Positions 1-8,369 of a stretch of 64,000 nt of DNA are shown here, piece after piece. The translations under genes and the position numbers were made by a program. Each line of letters begins with the position of its first letter. The first letter of the stretch is position 1. The stretch comes from Leifsonia sp. C5G2. GTDB lineage: Bacteria > Actinomycetota > Actinomycetes > Actinomycetales > Microbacteriaceae. The notes under the pieces were generated by a model. It had not been told where the DNA came from and made no database searches. It was given only the letters and a program-made list of their open reading frames with translations. The DNA is taken from the NCBI RefSeq assembly GCF_013359685.1, contig NZ_JABFMV010000014.1:41250-105249 (forward strand), in the 5' to 3' direction.

Positions 1-609
1 CTGCTCTCCGCCCCCAAGGCGTGGCCGTTCGACGTGCAGTTCCTCACCTTCGGCGCCAAGCTCCTGTCCCTGCGCGGCGAGTTCGACGGCTACGACCGCC
101 TGGTCAAGGATCTCGAGGCCATCCCGGACGCGCTGATCGCCGTCACGAAGCAGGCCGACCCGATCGGTCAGGCGTTCGCCGAGAAGCACGCGGACACCGA
201 CTACCACTTCCTGACCGGATCCGGCCAGCTGTGGGGCTTCACCTACCTGTACTCGATGTGCATCCTCGAGGAGATGCAGTGGCTCACGACCACGCGCGTC
301 CACGCCGCCGAGTTCTTCCACGGCTCGCTCGAGCTCATCGAGAAGGACACCAGCATCCTGGTGTTCGCCGGCGAGGACGAGACGCGTCCGCTCACCGACC
401 GCGTCATCGCGTTCGCCAAGGAGTACAGCGACGACGTCACCGTCATCGACACCAAGGACTACGAGCTGCCGGGTGTGAGCGACGAGTTCCGCGGCCTCCT
501 GGCGCCGATCGTGGCCGACGCGGTCGTCGACCGCTTCAGCAAACACCTCGCCCAGGTGCGCGACCACTCCCTCGACCTGCGCCGGTACTACCGCGTCGTG
601 GCGTACTGA
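1..609 (+). CDS. frlB: SIS-domain sugar-phosphate deglycase, 3' part only
   Basis: The frame is open from base 1, so the start codon lies before the window; 202 C-terminal residues are visible. They match the second half of FrlB-type SIS proteins, which split fructoselysine 6-phosphate into lysine and glucose 6-phosphate in the cytoplasm. Visible family marks are the helix containing EEMQW followed by HAAEFFHGSLELIEK, equivalent to the active-site segment with ESGEFRHGPLEI in E. coli FrlB, and the C-terminal RRYY tail. The FrlD-like kinase starts 7 bases downstream, which supports the Amadori assignment. The true substrate could be another Amadori compound or a related sugar-amine phosphate. 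Confidence 0.72.
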   Translation: MLSAPKAWPFDVQFLTFGAKLLSLRGEFDGYDRLVKDLEAIPDALIAVTKQADPIGQAFAEKHADTDYHFLTGSGQLWGFTYLYSMCILEEMQWLTTTRVHAAEFFHGSLELIEKDTSILVFAGEDETRPLTDRVIAFAKEYSDDVTVIDTKDYELPGVSDEFRGLLAPIVADAVVDRFSKHLAQVRDHSLDLRRYYRVVAY

Positions 610-616
610 GGCGCCG

Positions 617-1537
617 ATGAGCACGGTGCGCGTCCTCGGTCTCGGGGACAACATCGTCGACCGGTTCGTCGACCGCGGCGTCGAGTATCCGGGGGGGAAC
701 GCCGTGAACGTCGCGGTGTTCGCCCGGCAGCTCGGCGCCGAGGCGTCCTACCTGGGGGTCTTCGGCGACGATGAGCAGGGGCGCTTCGTGCGGCAGGCCA
801 TCGAGGACTGCGGGGTCGACACCTCGCGGTCCTCGGTGCGCCCGGGACCGAACGGCGTCACCGAGATCGAGACGGTCGACGGGGAGCGACGGTTCCTCGG
901 GTGGAACCAGGGCGGCGTCACGATCAGCGATCCGGTCCGGATCGGCGAGGACGACAAGCGCTACATCGCCGGCTTCTCGCTGGTGCATTCCAGTGCTTAC
1001 TCGGGCGTCATCCCGGAGCTGCCCAAGCTGGCGGCGACGCGGACGCTCCGGTCGTACGACTTCTCGTCCGAGCCCGAGTTCCGCACGCCTGAGTACCTGG
1101 ACGCGGTGGGCCCGTGGGTCGACCTCGCCCTGGTCTCGCTCGGGTCGATGTCGCGCACGGACACGTGGGCCGAACTGCGCAGGATCGCGTCGCACGGGCC
1201 GTCGCTCGTGCTGGGGACCCAGGGGGACGACGGCGCGGTCCTGTTCGACGGCGACGCGTTCTACTACTCCGACGCGGCGCCGGTGCCGGGTCCTCTGGTC
1301 GACACGATGGGCTGCGGCGACGCCTACGTGAGCGCGTTCGTGGTTGAATTGCTGCGGTCCGGCTGGCGCAGGAACGCGCGGCCCGGCGGCGCGGCGCTGC
1401 ATCGGTCGATGCGCCGGGCGGCGCAGTTCGCCGCGCGGCAGTGCACGGTCGAGGGCGCGTTCGGTCACGGGCGCGTGCTCGACGAGGCCGCGCGGGTGCC
1501 CTCGCTCCCGCCGGTCGCGGCGGGCGAAGCGGGCTAG
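617..1537 (+). CDS. frlD: PfkB-family kinase, fructoselysine 6-kinase-like
   Basis: 306 residues of the ribokinase/PfkB family. The N-terminus (GLGDNIVDRF, then YPGGNAVNVAVFARQLG) follows E. coli FrlD closely, including the short lid and the GGNAVN substrate loop. The C-terminal PfkB signature is DTMGCGDAY, with the catalytic Asp of GxGD present; the second position is Cys where FrlD has Ala. It probably phosphorylates an imported Amadori sugar (for example fructoselysine) at O6 for the deglycase encoded just upstream. ATG at 617 follows the deglycase stop by 7 bases, so the two are likely co-transcribed. Substrate is inferred from similarity and context. Confidence 0.75.
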   Translation: MSTVRVLGLGDNIVDRFVDRGVEYPGGNAVNVAVFARQLGAEASYLGVFGDDEQGRFVRQAIEDCGVDTSRSSVRPGPNGVTEIETVDGERRFLGWNQGGVTISDPVRIGEDDKRYIAGFSLVHSSAYSGVIPELPKLAATRTLRSYDFSSEPEFRTPEYLDAVGPWVDLALVSLGSMSRTDTWAELRRIASHGPSLVLGTQGDDGAVLFDGDAFYYSDAAPVPGPLVDTMGCGDAYVSAFVVELLRSGWRRNARPGGAALHRSMRRAAQFAARQCTVEGAFGHGRVLDEAARVPSLPPVAAGEAG

Positions 1538-1571
1538 GGCGGCGGCCGCCCCGGACCAGGAAGGGGTGGCG

Positions 1572-2672
1572 ATGTCCACGGAGCGGGACCACCGCACTCC
1601 CTCGCCGACGATCTCCGAGGTGGCCGCGGCCGCCGGGGTCGGACGCGCCACCGTCGCCCGCACCCTCGGCGGCTACGGCTCGGTGAGCCCGAAGACGCGG
1701 GACCGCATCCTGGCCGTCGCCAAAGAGCTCGGCTACCGGCCGAACACGATCGCGCGCAGCATGACGACGGGGGAGACCCGGACGCTCGGCGTCGTGCTCG
1801 CCGACGTCGGGAATCCGTTCTTCGCCGGCGTGCTCCGCGGGATCAGCGACGCGGCGCGCAAGGCCGACTACGACGTCCTCGTGCTGAGCACCGACGAGGA
1901 CCTGCAGCTGGAGGCCGCGGCCATCGACGTGCTCGTCGACAAGCAGGTCGACGGCATCGCGCTCGCGCCGGCCGCCGGGCGCAGCGCCCAGCTCCCCCAC
2001 CTCGACATCGTGCACAAGCGCGAGATCCCGCTCGTCCTCCTCGACCGCCTGGTGGACACGGTGGATGCGGACGCCGTCGTCATCAACAACCGCGAAGCCT
2101 CCCGCCAGGCCGTCACCTCGCTGATCGAGCAGGGACACCGGAGGATCGCGTTCGTGTGGGGTCCGGTCACGACCGAGCCGGCCGCCGACGCGGACGACCT
2201 GCGCCGGATCATCGACCACGCCCTCTGGTCCGACGGCGAGCGCCTGCTCGGGTACCTGGACGCGCTGGAGCTCGCCGGCATCCCGTTCGACACCTCGCTC
2301 GTGACCCACGTGCTGAAGAACGAGTCGCAGGCGACGAGGGCGGTGCTCGGGATGCTGTCGCTCTCCGACCCGCCGACCGCGATCTTCGCCACCGAGACGG
2401 ATGCGCTCACCGGCTCGCTGCGCGCCCTGCGGCAGCGCGGGCTGCGCTGCCCGGAGGACGTGTCCCTCATCGGATTCGACGACAGCTCCTGGGCGAGCGT
2501 GATGACGCCCCCGATGTCGGTGGTCGCCCAGCCGATGCACCAGCTGGGCGAGCTGACCGCGGAGTGCCTGTTGGCCCGGGTCGCGGGCAGCGACGCGCCC
2601 GTCGCCACCCACGTGCTGGAGGCCGACTTCGTCGAGCGCGCCTCCGTCGCACCGCCGCCCGCGCGCGCCTGA
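1572..2672 (+). CDS. LacI-family transcriptional regulator
   Basis: 366 residues. The N-terminal LacI helix-turn-helix (TISEVAAAAGVGRATVARTLGGYGSVSPKTRDRI) is followed by the hinge helix region (NTIARSMTTGETRTLGVVLADVGNPFF) and a periplasmic-binding-like effector domain. The start at 1572 is chosen because AGGAAGGGG lies just upstream (1559-1566) and the HTH begins at residue 13; the frame is open further upstream but that part reads through the kinase gene. It probably controls the sugar-uptake operon downstream, whose promoter at 2773-2801 carries a perfect palindrome of the LacI type. The effector is likely a sugar or sugar phosphate of the same pathway. Confidence 0.88.
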   Translation: MSTERDHRTPSPTISEVAAAAGVGRATVARTLGGYGSVSPKTRDRILAVAKELGYRPNTIARSMTTGETRTLGVVLADVGNPFFAGVLRGISDAARKADYDVLVLSTDEDLQLEAAAIDVLVDKQVDGIALAPAAGRSAQLPHLDIVHKREIPLVLLDRLVDTVDADAVVINNREASRQAVTSLIEQGHRRIAFVWGPVTTEPAADADDLRRIIDHALWSDGERLLGYLDALELAGIPFDTSLVTHVLKNESQATRAVLGMLSLSDPPTAIFATETDALTGSLRALRQRGLRCPEDVSLIGFDDSSWASVMTPPMSVVAQPMHQLGELTAECLLARVAGSDAPVATHVLEADFVERASVAPPPARA

Positions 2673-2689
2673 CCCCTGCGCCACTCCCG

Positions 2690-2724
2690 CATTCGCCACG
2701 AACGGCCGCGGTTCGTGACGAATG
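2690..2724. repeat. Intergenic inverted repeat with TTCGTGACGAA core
   Basis: Two 14-base arms (2690-2703 and 2711-2724) with one mismatch flank a 7-base GC-rich loop just after the lacI stop codon. The right arm contains TTCGTGACGAA, a word that recurs in the hairpin at 29051-29104. It may terminate lacI transcription, although no T-run follows. Confidence 0.6.
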
Positions 2725-2772
2725 GATGACGGGCTCGGCAGATAGGCACGCGATGACTTCGTTTGGGCGCAG

Positions 2773-2801
2773 TTGATACCGGTATCAATATCCCGTATAG
2801 T
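2773..2801 (+). promoter_or_regulatory. Promoter with overlapping LacI-type operator
   Basis: TTGATA (2773-2778), a 17-base spacer, and TATAGT (2796-2801) form a good sigma-70-type promoter facing the binding-protein gene. The perfect 16-base palindrome TTGATACCGGTATCAA (2773-2788) covers the -35 box and has the central CG typical of LacI-family sites. Binding of the upstream LacI protein here would block RNA polymerase. Motifs are seen directly; the pairing with this regulator is inferred. Confidence 0.75.
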
Positions 2802-2894
2802 CATCGCAATCGGTCGCGCAGCGCGACCGTGAGGCGATCCAAGGACGGGTCAGCGGACACCCCGACCGCACGACCCGCATGACGGGAGATGAGC

Positions 2895-4211
2895 GTGAAG
2901 AAGACCAGAACCATCACGGTGGCGGCGGCGGGCGTCCTGGCGCTCGCGCTCAGCGCGTGCTCGGGAGGCGGCAGCGGCGCCGCCGACATCACGGCCAAGC
3001 CGGACTACTCCGGAAGCATCAGCATCCTCACCGCCGCAGCGGGCGACCCCCTCGGCTCGTACTTCGAGGACCTGGTGAAGGACTACAAGAAGCTCCACCC
3101 GGATGTGAAGATCACCCTCGCGCAGGAGACCGACGACAACGCGATCAAGGACAAGGAGAAGGTCCTGATCGGCTCCCAGTCGCTGCCCGACATCTACTTC
3201 AGCTACGCGGGCAACTGGGGCGAGAACTTCGCCGCGAACGGCCTGGCCGTCGACCTCAGCTCGGTCATCGCCCCCGGCACGAAGTGGGGCGACACCTTCG
3301 GCGAGGGATCGCTGAACGCCTTCAAGTACGACGGCAAGTACTACGGGATCCCGCAGTACGTCGACGGCAAGTTCATGGGCTACAACAAGAAGGTCTTCGC
3401 AGACCTCGGCCTCGACGTCCCGGCCTCGTTCGACGAGCTCATCTCCGACTGCTCGACGATCAAGGCCGCCGGCTACGTCCCCATCGCCTTCGGCAACAAG
3501 GACGGCTGGCCCGGCCTGCACTATCTCGGCCAGCTCTTCGCCTACGACGTGCCGCAGAAGGTCCGGGATGCGGACCTGCTGCCGAAGACCGCGAAGTACA
3601 CCGACCCGGGCTACCTGGAGGGCATGAAGCAGTTCCAGCAGCTCGTCACCGAGTGCACCGGCGACGGCGGGAACTCGAACGGCGTCACCTACACCACCGC
3701 CCAGCAGCAGCAGGCGGCGGGCAAGGCGGCCATGTACTACCAGGAGCTGATCGAGTTCGACTCGGTCAACACCAAGGACAGCCAGCTCGCCAAGGACGGC
3801 TTCGGCATCTTCCCGCTCCCCGCCCCGGCGGACGCGAAGGGCGACCCGTCTGCGCTCGAGGCCGCGCCCGAGGGCTACATGATCAACAAGAAGAGCAAGA
3901 ACGCCGCGCTCGCCCTCGACTTCATGAAGTTCGTCATGAACGAGAAGAACGCGACGACCCTCTCCTCCCCGCCCTACGGCCAGCCGAGCGCCGTGAAGGA
4001 TGTGGTCACCGACCAGATCGCCACGCCCGCCGTCGCGGAGGGCACGAAGCTCGTGAACGACGCGAAGTCGACCGTGGTCTGGCTGGACATGGCGAACGTG
4101 CCGTCCGTCGGCGACGCGTGGGTCTCGGTCTCCGAGGGCCTCGTCTCCGGCAGCCTCACGCCCGAGGCCGCCCTGAAGGCCGTGCGACAGGCGTCCGAGA
4201 AGGCGAAATGA
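2895..4211 (+). CDS. ABC transporter sugar-binding lipoprotein
   Basis: About 438 residues of the family 1 extracellular solute-binding proteins. A Lys-Arg rich n-region and a hydrophobic stretch lead to the lipobox LSAC, so the mature protein is a membrane-anchored lipoprotein. It would capture the substrate outside the cell and pass it to the two permeases downstream. GTG at 2895 is preferred because CGGGAG (2883-2888) gives 6-base spacing; the in-frame ATG at 2889 abuts that site directly and is the alternative. The stop overlaps the permease start (ATGA), so translation is coupled. By context the ligand is probably an Amadori compound, but this is inferred. Confidence 0.85.
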   Translation: MKKTRTITVAAAGVLALALSACSGGGSGAADITAKPDYSGSISILTAAAGDPLGSYFEDLVKDYKKLHPDVKITLAQETDDNAIKDKEKVLIGSQSLPDIYFSYAGNWGENFAANGLAVDLSSVIAPGTKWGDTFGEGSLNAFKYDGKYYGIPQYVDGKFMGYNKKVFADLGLDVPASFDELISDCSTIKAAGYVPIAFGNKDGWPGLHYLGQLFAYDVPQKVRDADLLPKTAKYTDPGYLEGMKQFQQLVTECTGDGGNSNGVTYTTAQQQQAAGKAAMYYQELIEFDSVNTKDSQLAKDGFGIFPLPAPADAKGDPSALEAAPEGYMINKKSKNAALALDFMKFVMNEKNATTLSSPPYGQPSAVKDVVTDQIATPAVAEGTKLVNDAKSTVVWLDMANVPSVGDAWVSVSEGLVSGSLTPEAALKAVRQASEKAK

Positions 4212-5203
4212 CGACCACCCAGGCGCCTCAGGCCCCCGTGGGGCCGCGCCCCGTCCCCGTCTCGGGACCGGGTCGCGGCCGCACGGCCCCGGCGCCCGGC
4301 GCCGGGGCCGCCAAGGCCGGCAGGGGACCGGCCGGCTGGCGCGGGCTGATCTGGCTCATCCCGGCGCTGGCCGTGCTGGCGGTCTTCGTCTACTGGCCGC
4401 TGCTGCAGAACGTCGTCTTCAGCTTCCTGAAGTGGAACATCTACAGCGGCGAGCAGACCTTCGTCGGCGTGGACAACTACGCCGACCTCGCGCAGGACCC
4501 GGTGTTCTGGCGGGCGCTCGGCAACAACACCTGGTACGCGGCGCTGTCCATCGTCTTCCAGGTGTTCGGCGCTCTCGTTCTGGCGGCGATCGTGGAGAGC
4601 GTGCGCAGCGACCGCTGGCGCAAGGCGTTTCGGGCGATCTACTTCATCCCGTCGGCGATCTCGCTGACCGTGGCCGGCCTCCTGTTCTACTTCATCTACC
4701 AGCCGCAGACCGGCCTGCTGAACGTCTTCCTCGACAACCTCGGCCTCGGCCAGTTCTCGCAGGCGTGGCTCGGCCACGAGGGCACCGCGATCTTCGCCAT
4801 CATCGCGATGAGCCAGTGGCAGGGGTTCGGCTACAGCGTCCTGCTGTTCTCGGTGGCGCTGCAGCGCATCCCGCGGGAGCTGTACGAGGCGGCCGACCTC
4901 GACGGCGTCGGACCGGTCCGCCGGTTCTTCCAGGTCTCGCTGCCGCTGGTGCGCGAGATGACCGGGCTGATGATGATCGTCACGATCTCGGGCGCGTTCC
5001 AGGTCTTCAATGAGGTCATGGTCATGACCAGCGGTGGCCCGAACAACTCCAGCCAGGTGCTCGGTACGTGGCTGTACCACGCCGGATTCGTCACCAACGA
5101 CTTCGGCTCCGCCGCCGCGATCGGCGTCGCCATCTTCGTCGTCACCCTGCTGCTGGCCGCAGCCCAGCTGGCCTACTCGCGCAAGAGGAGAGTGGAATGG
5201 TAG
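4208..5203 (+). CDS. ABC sugar permease, first subunit (MalF-like)
   Basis: 331 residues with a proline- and alanine-rich N-terminal extension (about 45 residues), then six predicted membrane helices. The EAA loop that docks the ATPase reads ELYEAADLDGVGPVRRFFQVSLP near residue 225. The gene overlaps the binding-protein stop by 4 bases and the next permease by 7 bases. It forms the membrane channel with the product of the following gene. No ATP-binding subunit is encoded nearby. Confidence 0.88.
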   Translation: MTTTQAPQAPVGPRPVPVSGPGRGRTAPAPGAGAAKAGRGPAGWRGLIWLIPALAVLAVFVYWPLLQNVVFSFLKWNIYSGEQTFVGVDNYADLAQDPVFWRALGNNTWYAALSIVFQVFGALVLAAIVESVRSDRWRKAFRAIYFIPSAISLTVAGLLFYFIYQPQTGLLNVFLDNLGLGQFSQAWLGHEGTAIFAIIAMSQWQGFGYSVLLFSVALQRIPRELYEAADLDGVGPVRRFFQVSLPLVREMTGLMMIVTISGAFQVFNEVMVMTSGGPNNSSQVLGTWLYHAGFVTNDFGSAAAIGVAIFVVTLLLAAAQLAYSRKRRVEW

Positions 5204-6033
5204 CCCTCGCCCGTCTCGGCCGCGGCGTCCGCGTCGTCCTGGTGTGGGCGCTGCTCGTCGCCCTGGCCGTCGTGGTCCTGTACCCGCTGCTGTGGATGGT
5301 GACCAACGCCCTGAAGACGAACGCCGAGCTGTTCGGCAACCCGTTCGCCCTCCCGGCGCAGTGGCTCTGGCAGAACTTCGCCAAGGCGTGGACGCAGGGC
5401 GTCGGCGACTTCGTCTTCACGAGCGTCTCGCTGACCGTGCTCGCGACACTCATCACCGAGCTGATCAGCGCCTGGGCGGCCTACGGGCTGACGCGGGTGA
5501 ACATCCCGCTGAACCGCACCTTCACCGTGATCGTGCTCGCCGGGCTGATGCTGGCGCCGACCGTCGCGCTCATCCCGCTGGTGAAGCTGTTCCAGGCGTG
5601 GGGGCTCTACGACACGTTCTTCGGGCTGCTGATCCTGTACACGGCGTTCCGCATCCCGTTCACCGTTTTCCTGATGCGCGCGTACATGCTCGACCTGCCG
5701 CGGGAGGTGGATGAGGCCGCCTCGATCGACGGTGCGTCGCGTGCGGCCACGTTCTGGCGCATCATCCTGCCGATGAGCATGCCGATCGTCGCGACGACGA
5801 TCGTGCTCAACGTGCTGCAGAACTGGAACGAGTACCTGTTCGCGATGATCTTCACCAGCGGGACCGGGGTCGAGACGCTGCCGGTCGGGCTCGCCGACAT
5901 GATGTCGAAGAACGGGACGCAGTACCCGGTGGTATTCGCGGGGATGGTGATGGCCGCCCTCCCGATGGTGATCCTGTTCTTCGTCTGCCAGCGCTACTTC
6001 GTGCGCGGTCTCGCCGGCGGCGTGGGCAAGTAG
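5197..6033 (+). CDS. ABC sugar permease, second subunit (MalG-like)
   Basis: 278 residues, six predicted membrane helices, and the EAA loop EVDEAASIDGASRAATFWRIILP in the C-terminal half. The ATG at 5197 is supported by AAGAGGAG at 5183-5190 and lies inside the end of the first permease gene. It pairs with that permease as a heterodimeric pore of a carbohydrate importer. The spacing to the following MFS gene is only 2 bases, so the operon continues. Confidence 0.88.
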   Translation: MVALARLGRGVRVVLVWALLVALAVVVLYPLLWMVTNALKTNAELFGNPFALPAQWLWQNFAKAWTQGVGDFVFTSVSLTVLATLITELISAWAAYGLTRVNIPLNRTFTVIVLAGLMLAPTVALIPLVKLFQAWGLYDTFFGLLILYTAFRIPFTVFLMRAYMLDLPREVDEAASIDGASRAATFWRIILPMSMPIVATTIVLNVLQNWNEYLFAMIFTSGTGVETLPVGLADMMSKNGTQYPVVFAGMVMAALPMVILFFVCQRYFVRGLAGGVGK

Positions 6034-6035
6034 GG

Positions 6036-7190
6036 GTGCGGACGTACCTGGAGCTCGTCCGCGTCCCCGGCGTCCTGCGGGTCACGGTCTCGCAGCTGGT
6101 GGCGCGCTTCCCGCTCGGGATGCTGTCGCTGGCCGTGCTGCTGCACGTCCGGCAGGCGACCGGGTCGTATGCGCTCGCCGGTCTCGTCGTGGCGTGCGTG
6201 AGCGTCGGCGAGGCGGTCGCGATACCGTTGGTGAGCCGGTCGGTCGGGGTGTTCGGCATCCGTCCCCCCGTGCTGGCCGCGGCGGCACTGAACGCGGCCG
6301 GGATGCTGCTGCTCGCCTTCGGGCCGCCGCATCCCGTGCTCGTGGTGCTGCTCGGGGCGGTGATCGGTGCGTCGGTCCCTCCGCTCATGCCCGTCGTGCG
6401 CGCGCTGTATCCGCGGCTCGTGCCGCGCCGGGCCGTGCCCGCGCTGTTCGCGCTGGACACGTCGGCGCAGGAGCTTATCTGGATCACCGGGCCGGTCGCC
6501 GCCACGCTGCTGAGCGGTGCGGTGTCGACGCGTGCACCCTTGGTGCTGGCGGCGGCGGTGACGCTCGGCGGCACCCTATGGTTCCTGCTGACGCCGCACA
6601 TCGCCGGGGTGCGGCTGCCGCGCAGCGAGTCGCGGCCCGGGACGGTGCTCCTCGCGCGGGCCGTGCGGCTGGCGGCGGCCGCGAGCTTCGCGCTGATCGC
6701 CTCGTTCGGCGCCCTGGAGCTGGCACTGATCGCGCGCTTCGACGGAGACAGCGTGCTGGCCGGCGTCGCGATCGCGGTGTCGAGCCTCGGGTCGCTCATC
6801 GGCGGCGTCGCGTTCGGGCATCGCCGGATCGGGCCGCGCGGGCTCGCCGCGATCCTCGGCGGCGTCGCCGTCGCGACGGCGGCGGCGGGCGTCGTGCCGG
6901 GAATCCCGCTGCTCTACGTCTTGCTCTTCCTCTCGGGCCTCGGCTTCGCCCCGTCGCTCGCCGCCCTGTACGCGATGGTGTCGGAGGCCCTGCCCGAGTC
7001 GGCGACGCCGGAGGCGTTCGGCTGGCTCAACACCGCCGGCCTGATCGGAGCGGCGACCGGCACCGCGGTGGCCGGCCTGCTCGGCGACGCGGTCGGCACC
7101 GCCGGCCCGTTCGTCGCGGCCGCGGCCGCCTCCATCCTCGCTGCGGCCCTCCCGCTCGCCCCCGGACTGCGCCCGCCTCCCGCACCCTGA
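6036..7190 (+). CDS. MFS transporter
   Basis: 384 residues, strongly hydrophobic, with about 12 predicted membrane helices in two halves separated by a short basic segment (RLPRSESRPG). It belongs to the major facilitator superfamily; there is no clear substrate signature. GTG at 6036 follows the permease stop by 2 bases, so it is probably the last gene of the sugar operon and could export or import a related metabolite. Transcription likely ends at the hairpin at 7215-7272. Confidence 0.8.
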   Translation: MRTYLELVRVPGVLRVTVSQLVARFPLGMLSLAVLLHVRQATGSYALAGLVVACVSVGEAVAIPLVSRSVGVFGIRPPVLAAAALNAAGMLLLAFGPPHPVLVVLLGAVIGASVPPLMPVVRALYPRLVPRRAVPALFALDTSAQELIWITGPVAATLLSGAVSTRAPLVLAAAVTLGGTLWFLLTPHIAGVRLPRSESRPGTVLLARAVRLAAAASFALIASFGALELALIARFDGDSVLAGVAIAVSSLGSLIGGVAFGHRRIGPRGLAAILGGVAVATAAAGVVPGIPLLYVLLFLSGLGFAPSLAALYAMVSEALPESATPEAFGWLNTAGLIGAATGTAVAGLLGDAVGTAGPFVAAAAASILAAALPLAPGLRPPPAP

Positions 7191-7214
7191 CCGCAACGCC
7201 ATCCATGGCGGCAC

Positions 7215-7272
7215 CTGGTTGACGCAACACGCCGTGGCCGCGCCGCCGGGGACGGCGTGTCGCGTCAACCAG
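7215..7272. terminator. Long-arm hairpin between convergent genes
   Basis: Two 21-base arms (7215-7235 and 7252-7272) with a single mismatch flank a 16-base loop in the gap between the MFS gene and the convergent membrane-protein gene. It is well placed as a bidirectional terminator, although no T-tract is present. The right arm contains the 11-mer CGGCGTGTCGC (7253-7263) shared with three other intergenic hairpins in the window. Confidence 0.7.
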
Positions 7273-7317
7273 CCGGGGTGATGCGGCGGACGAGGGGCAG
7301 CGACGCGCGGCGCAGCG

Positions 7318-8271
7318 TCACGCCTCGGCGGGCACCTTCGGCTGGCCGCGCGCGATCGCCCAGCGGATGGCCGTGACAGCTGCGGCGATGAGAAACGCGA
7401 GGACGGTCGGCGCGACGCCGGGGACGAGAGCTCGCGGGAAGATCTGGACGGCGGCATCCGCCATCTCCCGGAGGTCGCCGTCGAGCACGCGCATGCCCAG
7501 CGCATACGAGGAGGCCGTGAACACCGCGGGGGCGACGAACAGCGCAAGCAATCCGGCCACCCAGACGCCGAGCCGCCGCACCGGGACGACGCCGCACCAG
7601 CCCAGGGCGGCGCCCACGATCACGGCGGGCAGCCAGCGGTACAGTTCGCCGACGACGAGCGGCGGCCCGGTCGGGCCGCTGACGAAGACGACGGTCACCA
7701 GCAGCCACGACGCGAACGGGACGGCGGCGAGGGCCAGGCCGAGAGCCGCCGGCGCGACCGAGCGACGCGAGATCAGCCAGAACAGCGCCTGAGCCAGAGC
7801 CACGGACACGATGGTCCCTCCGAGCATCCCCGCGAAGTACAGCAGCGCCCGCGAGTCGGCGTCGCGCGCCACGATGCCCAGCCCGTCGGCGACGACCACG
7901 AAGGCCTGGATGGTCGCGACTGCCTGCACCGTCAGGATGCCGACCGCCGTCGCCCAGTCCGTCGTCGGGAACCGGCGCCGCAGCAACCGGGCCACCGACC
8001 CGGCGAGGACGCCGCCGATGAGCAGCATCACCAGGATGCGGGTCGAGTAGTACTGGCTGATCGGCAGCAGGGCGACCGGCATGGAGTCGGGAAGGACGTC
8101 GCGGCGCCAGAGGTTCTGCAGCGGGAGCCGGGCCCCCGTCATCAGCCAGGGCACGAGCCCGACCAGCGCGGAGGCGGCGCCGAGCGCGAGCCCTCCCCCG
8201 ATCGTCGAAGCGCGCCCCACTCGGGGCGGCGCAGCACCTTCCGTCGTCGTCCCCTCGATGCGTTCGTCCAC
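7318..8271 (-). CDS. Multi-pass membrane protein of unknown function
   Basis: 317 residues. After a short acidic N-terminus (VDERIEGTTTEG) there are about eight hydrophobic segments, and the protein ends in a basic, probably cytoplasmic, tail. I do not recognise a catalytic or transport motif. GTG at 8271 is chosen because AGAGGGGGA lies just upstream and because the frame further upstream overlaps the AraC-type gene. It is convergent with the MFS gene and lies downstream of the AraC regulator on the same strand, separated by 98 bases. Confidence 0.7.
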   Translation of the reverse strand: MDERIEGTTTEGAAPPRVGRASTIGGGLALGAASALVGLVPWLMTGARLPLQNLWRRDVLPDSMPVALLPISQYYSTRILVMLLIGGVLAGSVARLLRRRFPTTDWATAVGILTVQAVATIQAFVVVADGLGIVARDADSRALLYFAGMLGGTIVSVALAQALFWLISRRSVAPAALGLALAAVPFASWLLVTVVFVSGPTGPPLVVGELYRWLPAVIVGAALGWCGVVPVRRLGVWVAGLLALFVAPAVFTASSYALGMRVLDGDLREMADAAVQIFPRALVPGVAPTVLAFLIAAAVTAIRWAIARGQPKVPAEA

Positions 8272-8369
8272 AGTTCCCCCTCTGTGCTTCCCGGTCGACC
8301 CTATCGCGGTGTCGGGCAGCTGCCGCAGCCCGCGAGCAGACGACCGGCGAGCGGAGAGGGCAGGGCTGG

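Noticed and set aside
1344..1571. N-terminal extension of the LacI regulator
   Set aside because: It overlaps the kinase gene, is Arg/Ala-rich, and the ribosome site and HTH position favour 1572.
2879..5203. Single 774-codon frame joining the binding-protein region and the first permease
   Set aside because: Only the part from 4208 is coding; the earlier part is out of frame with the binding-protein gene, which has lipobox and fold.
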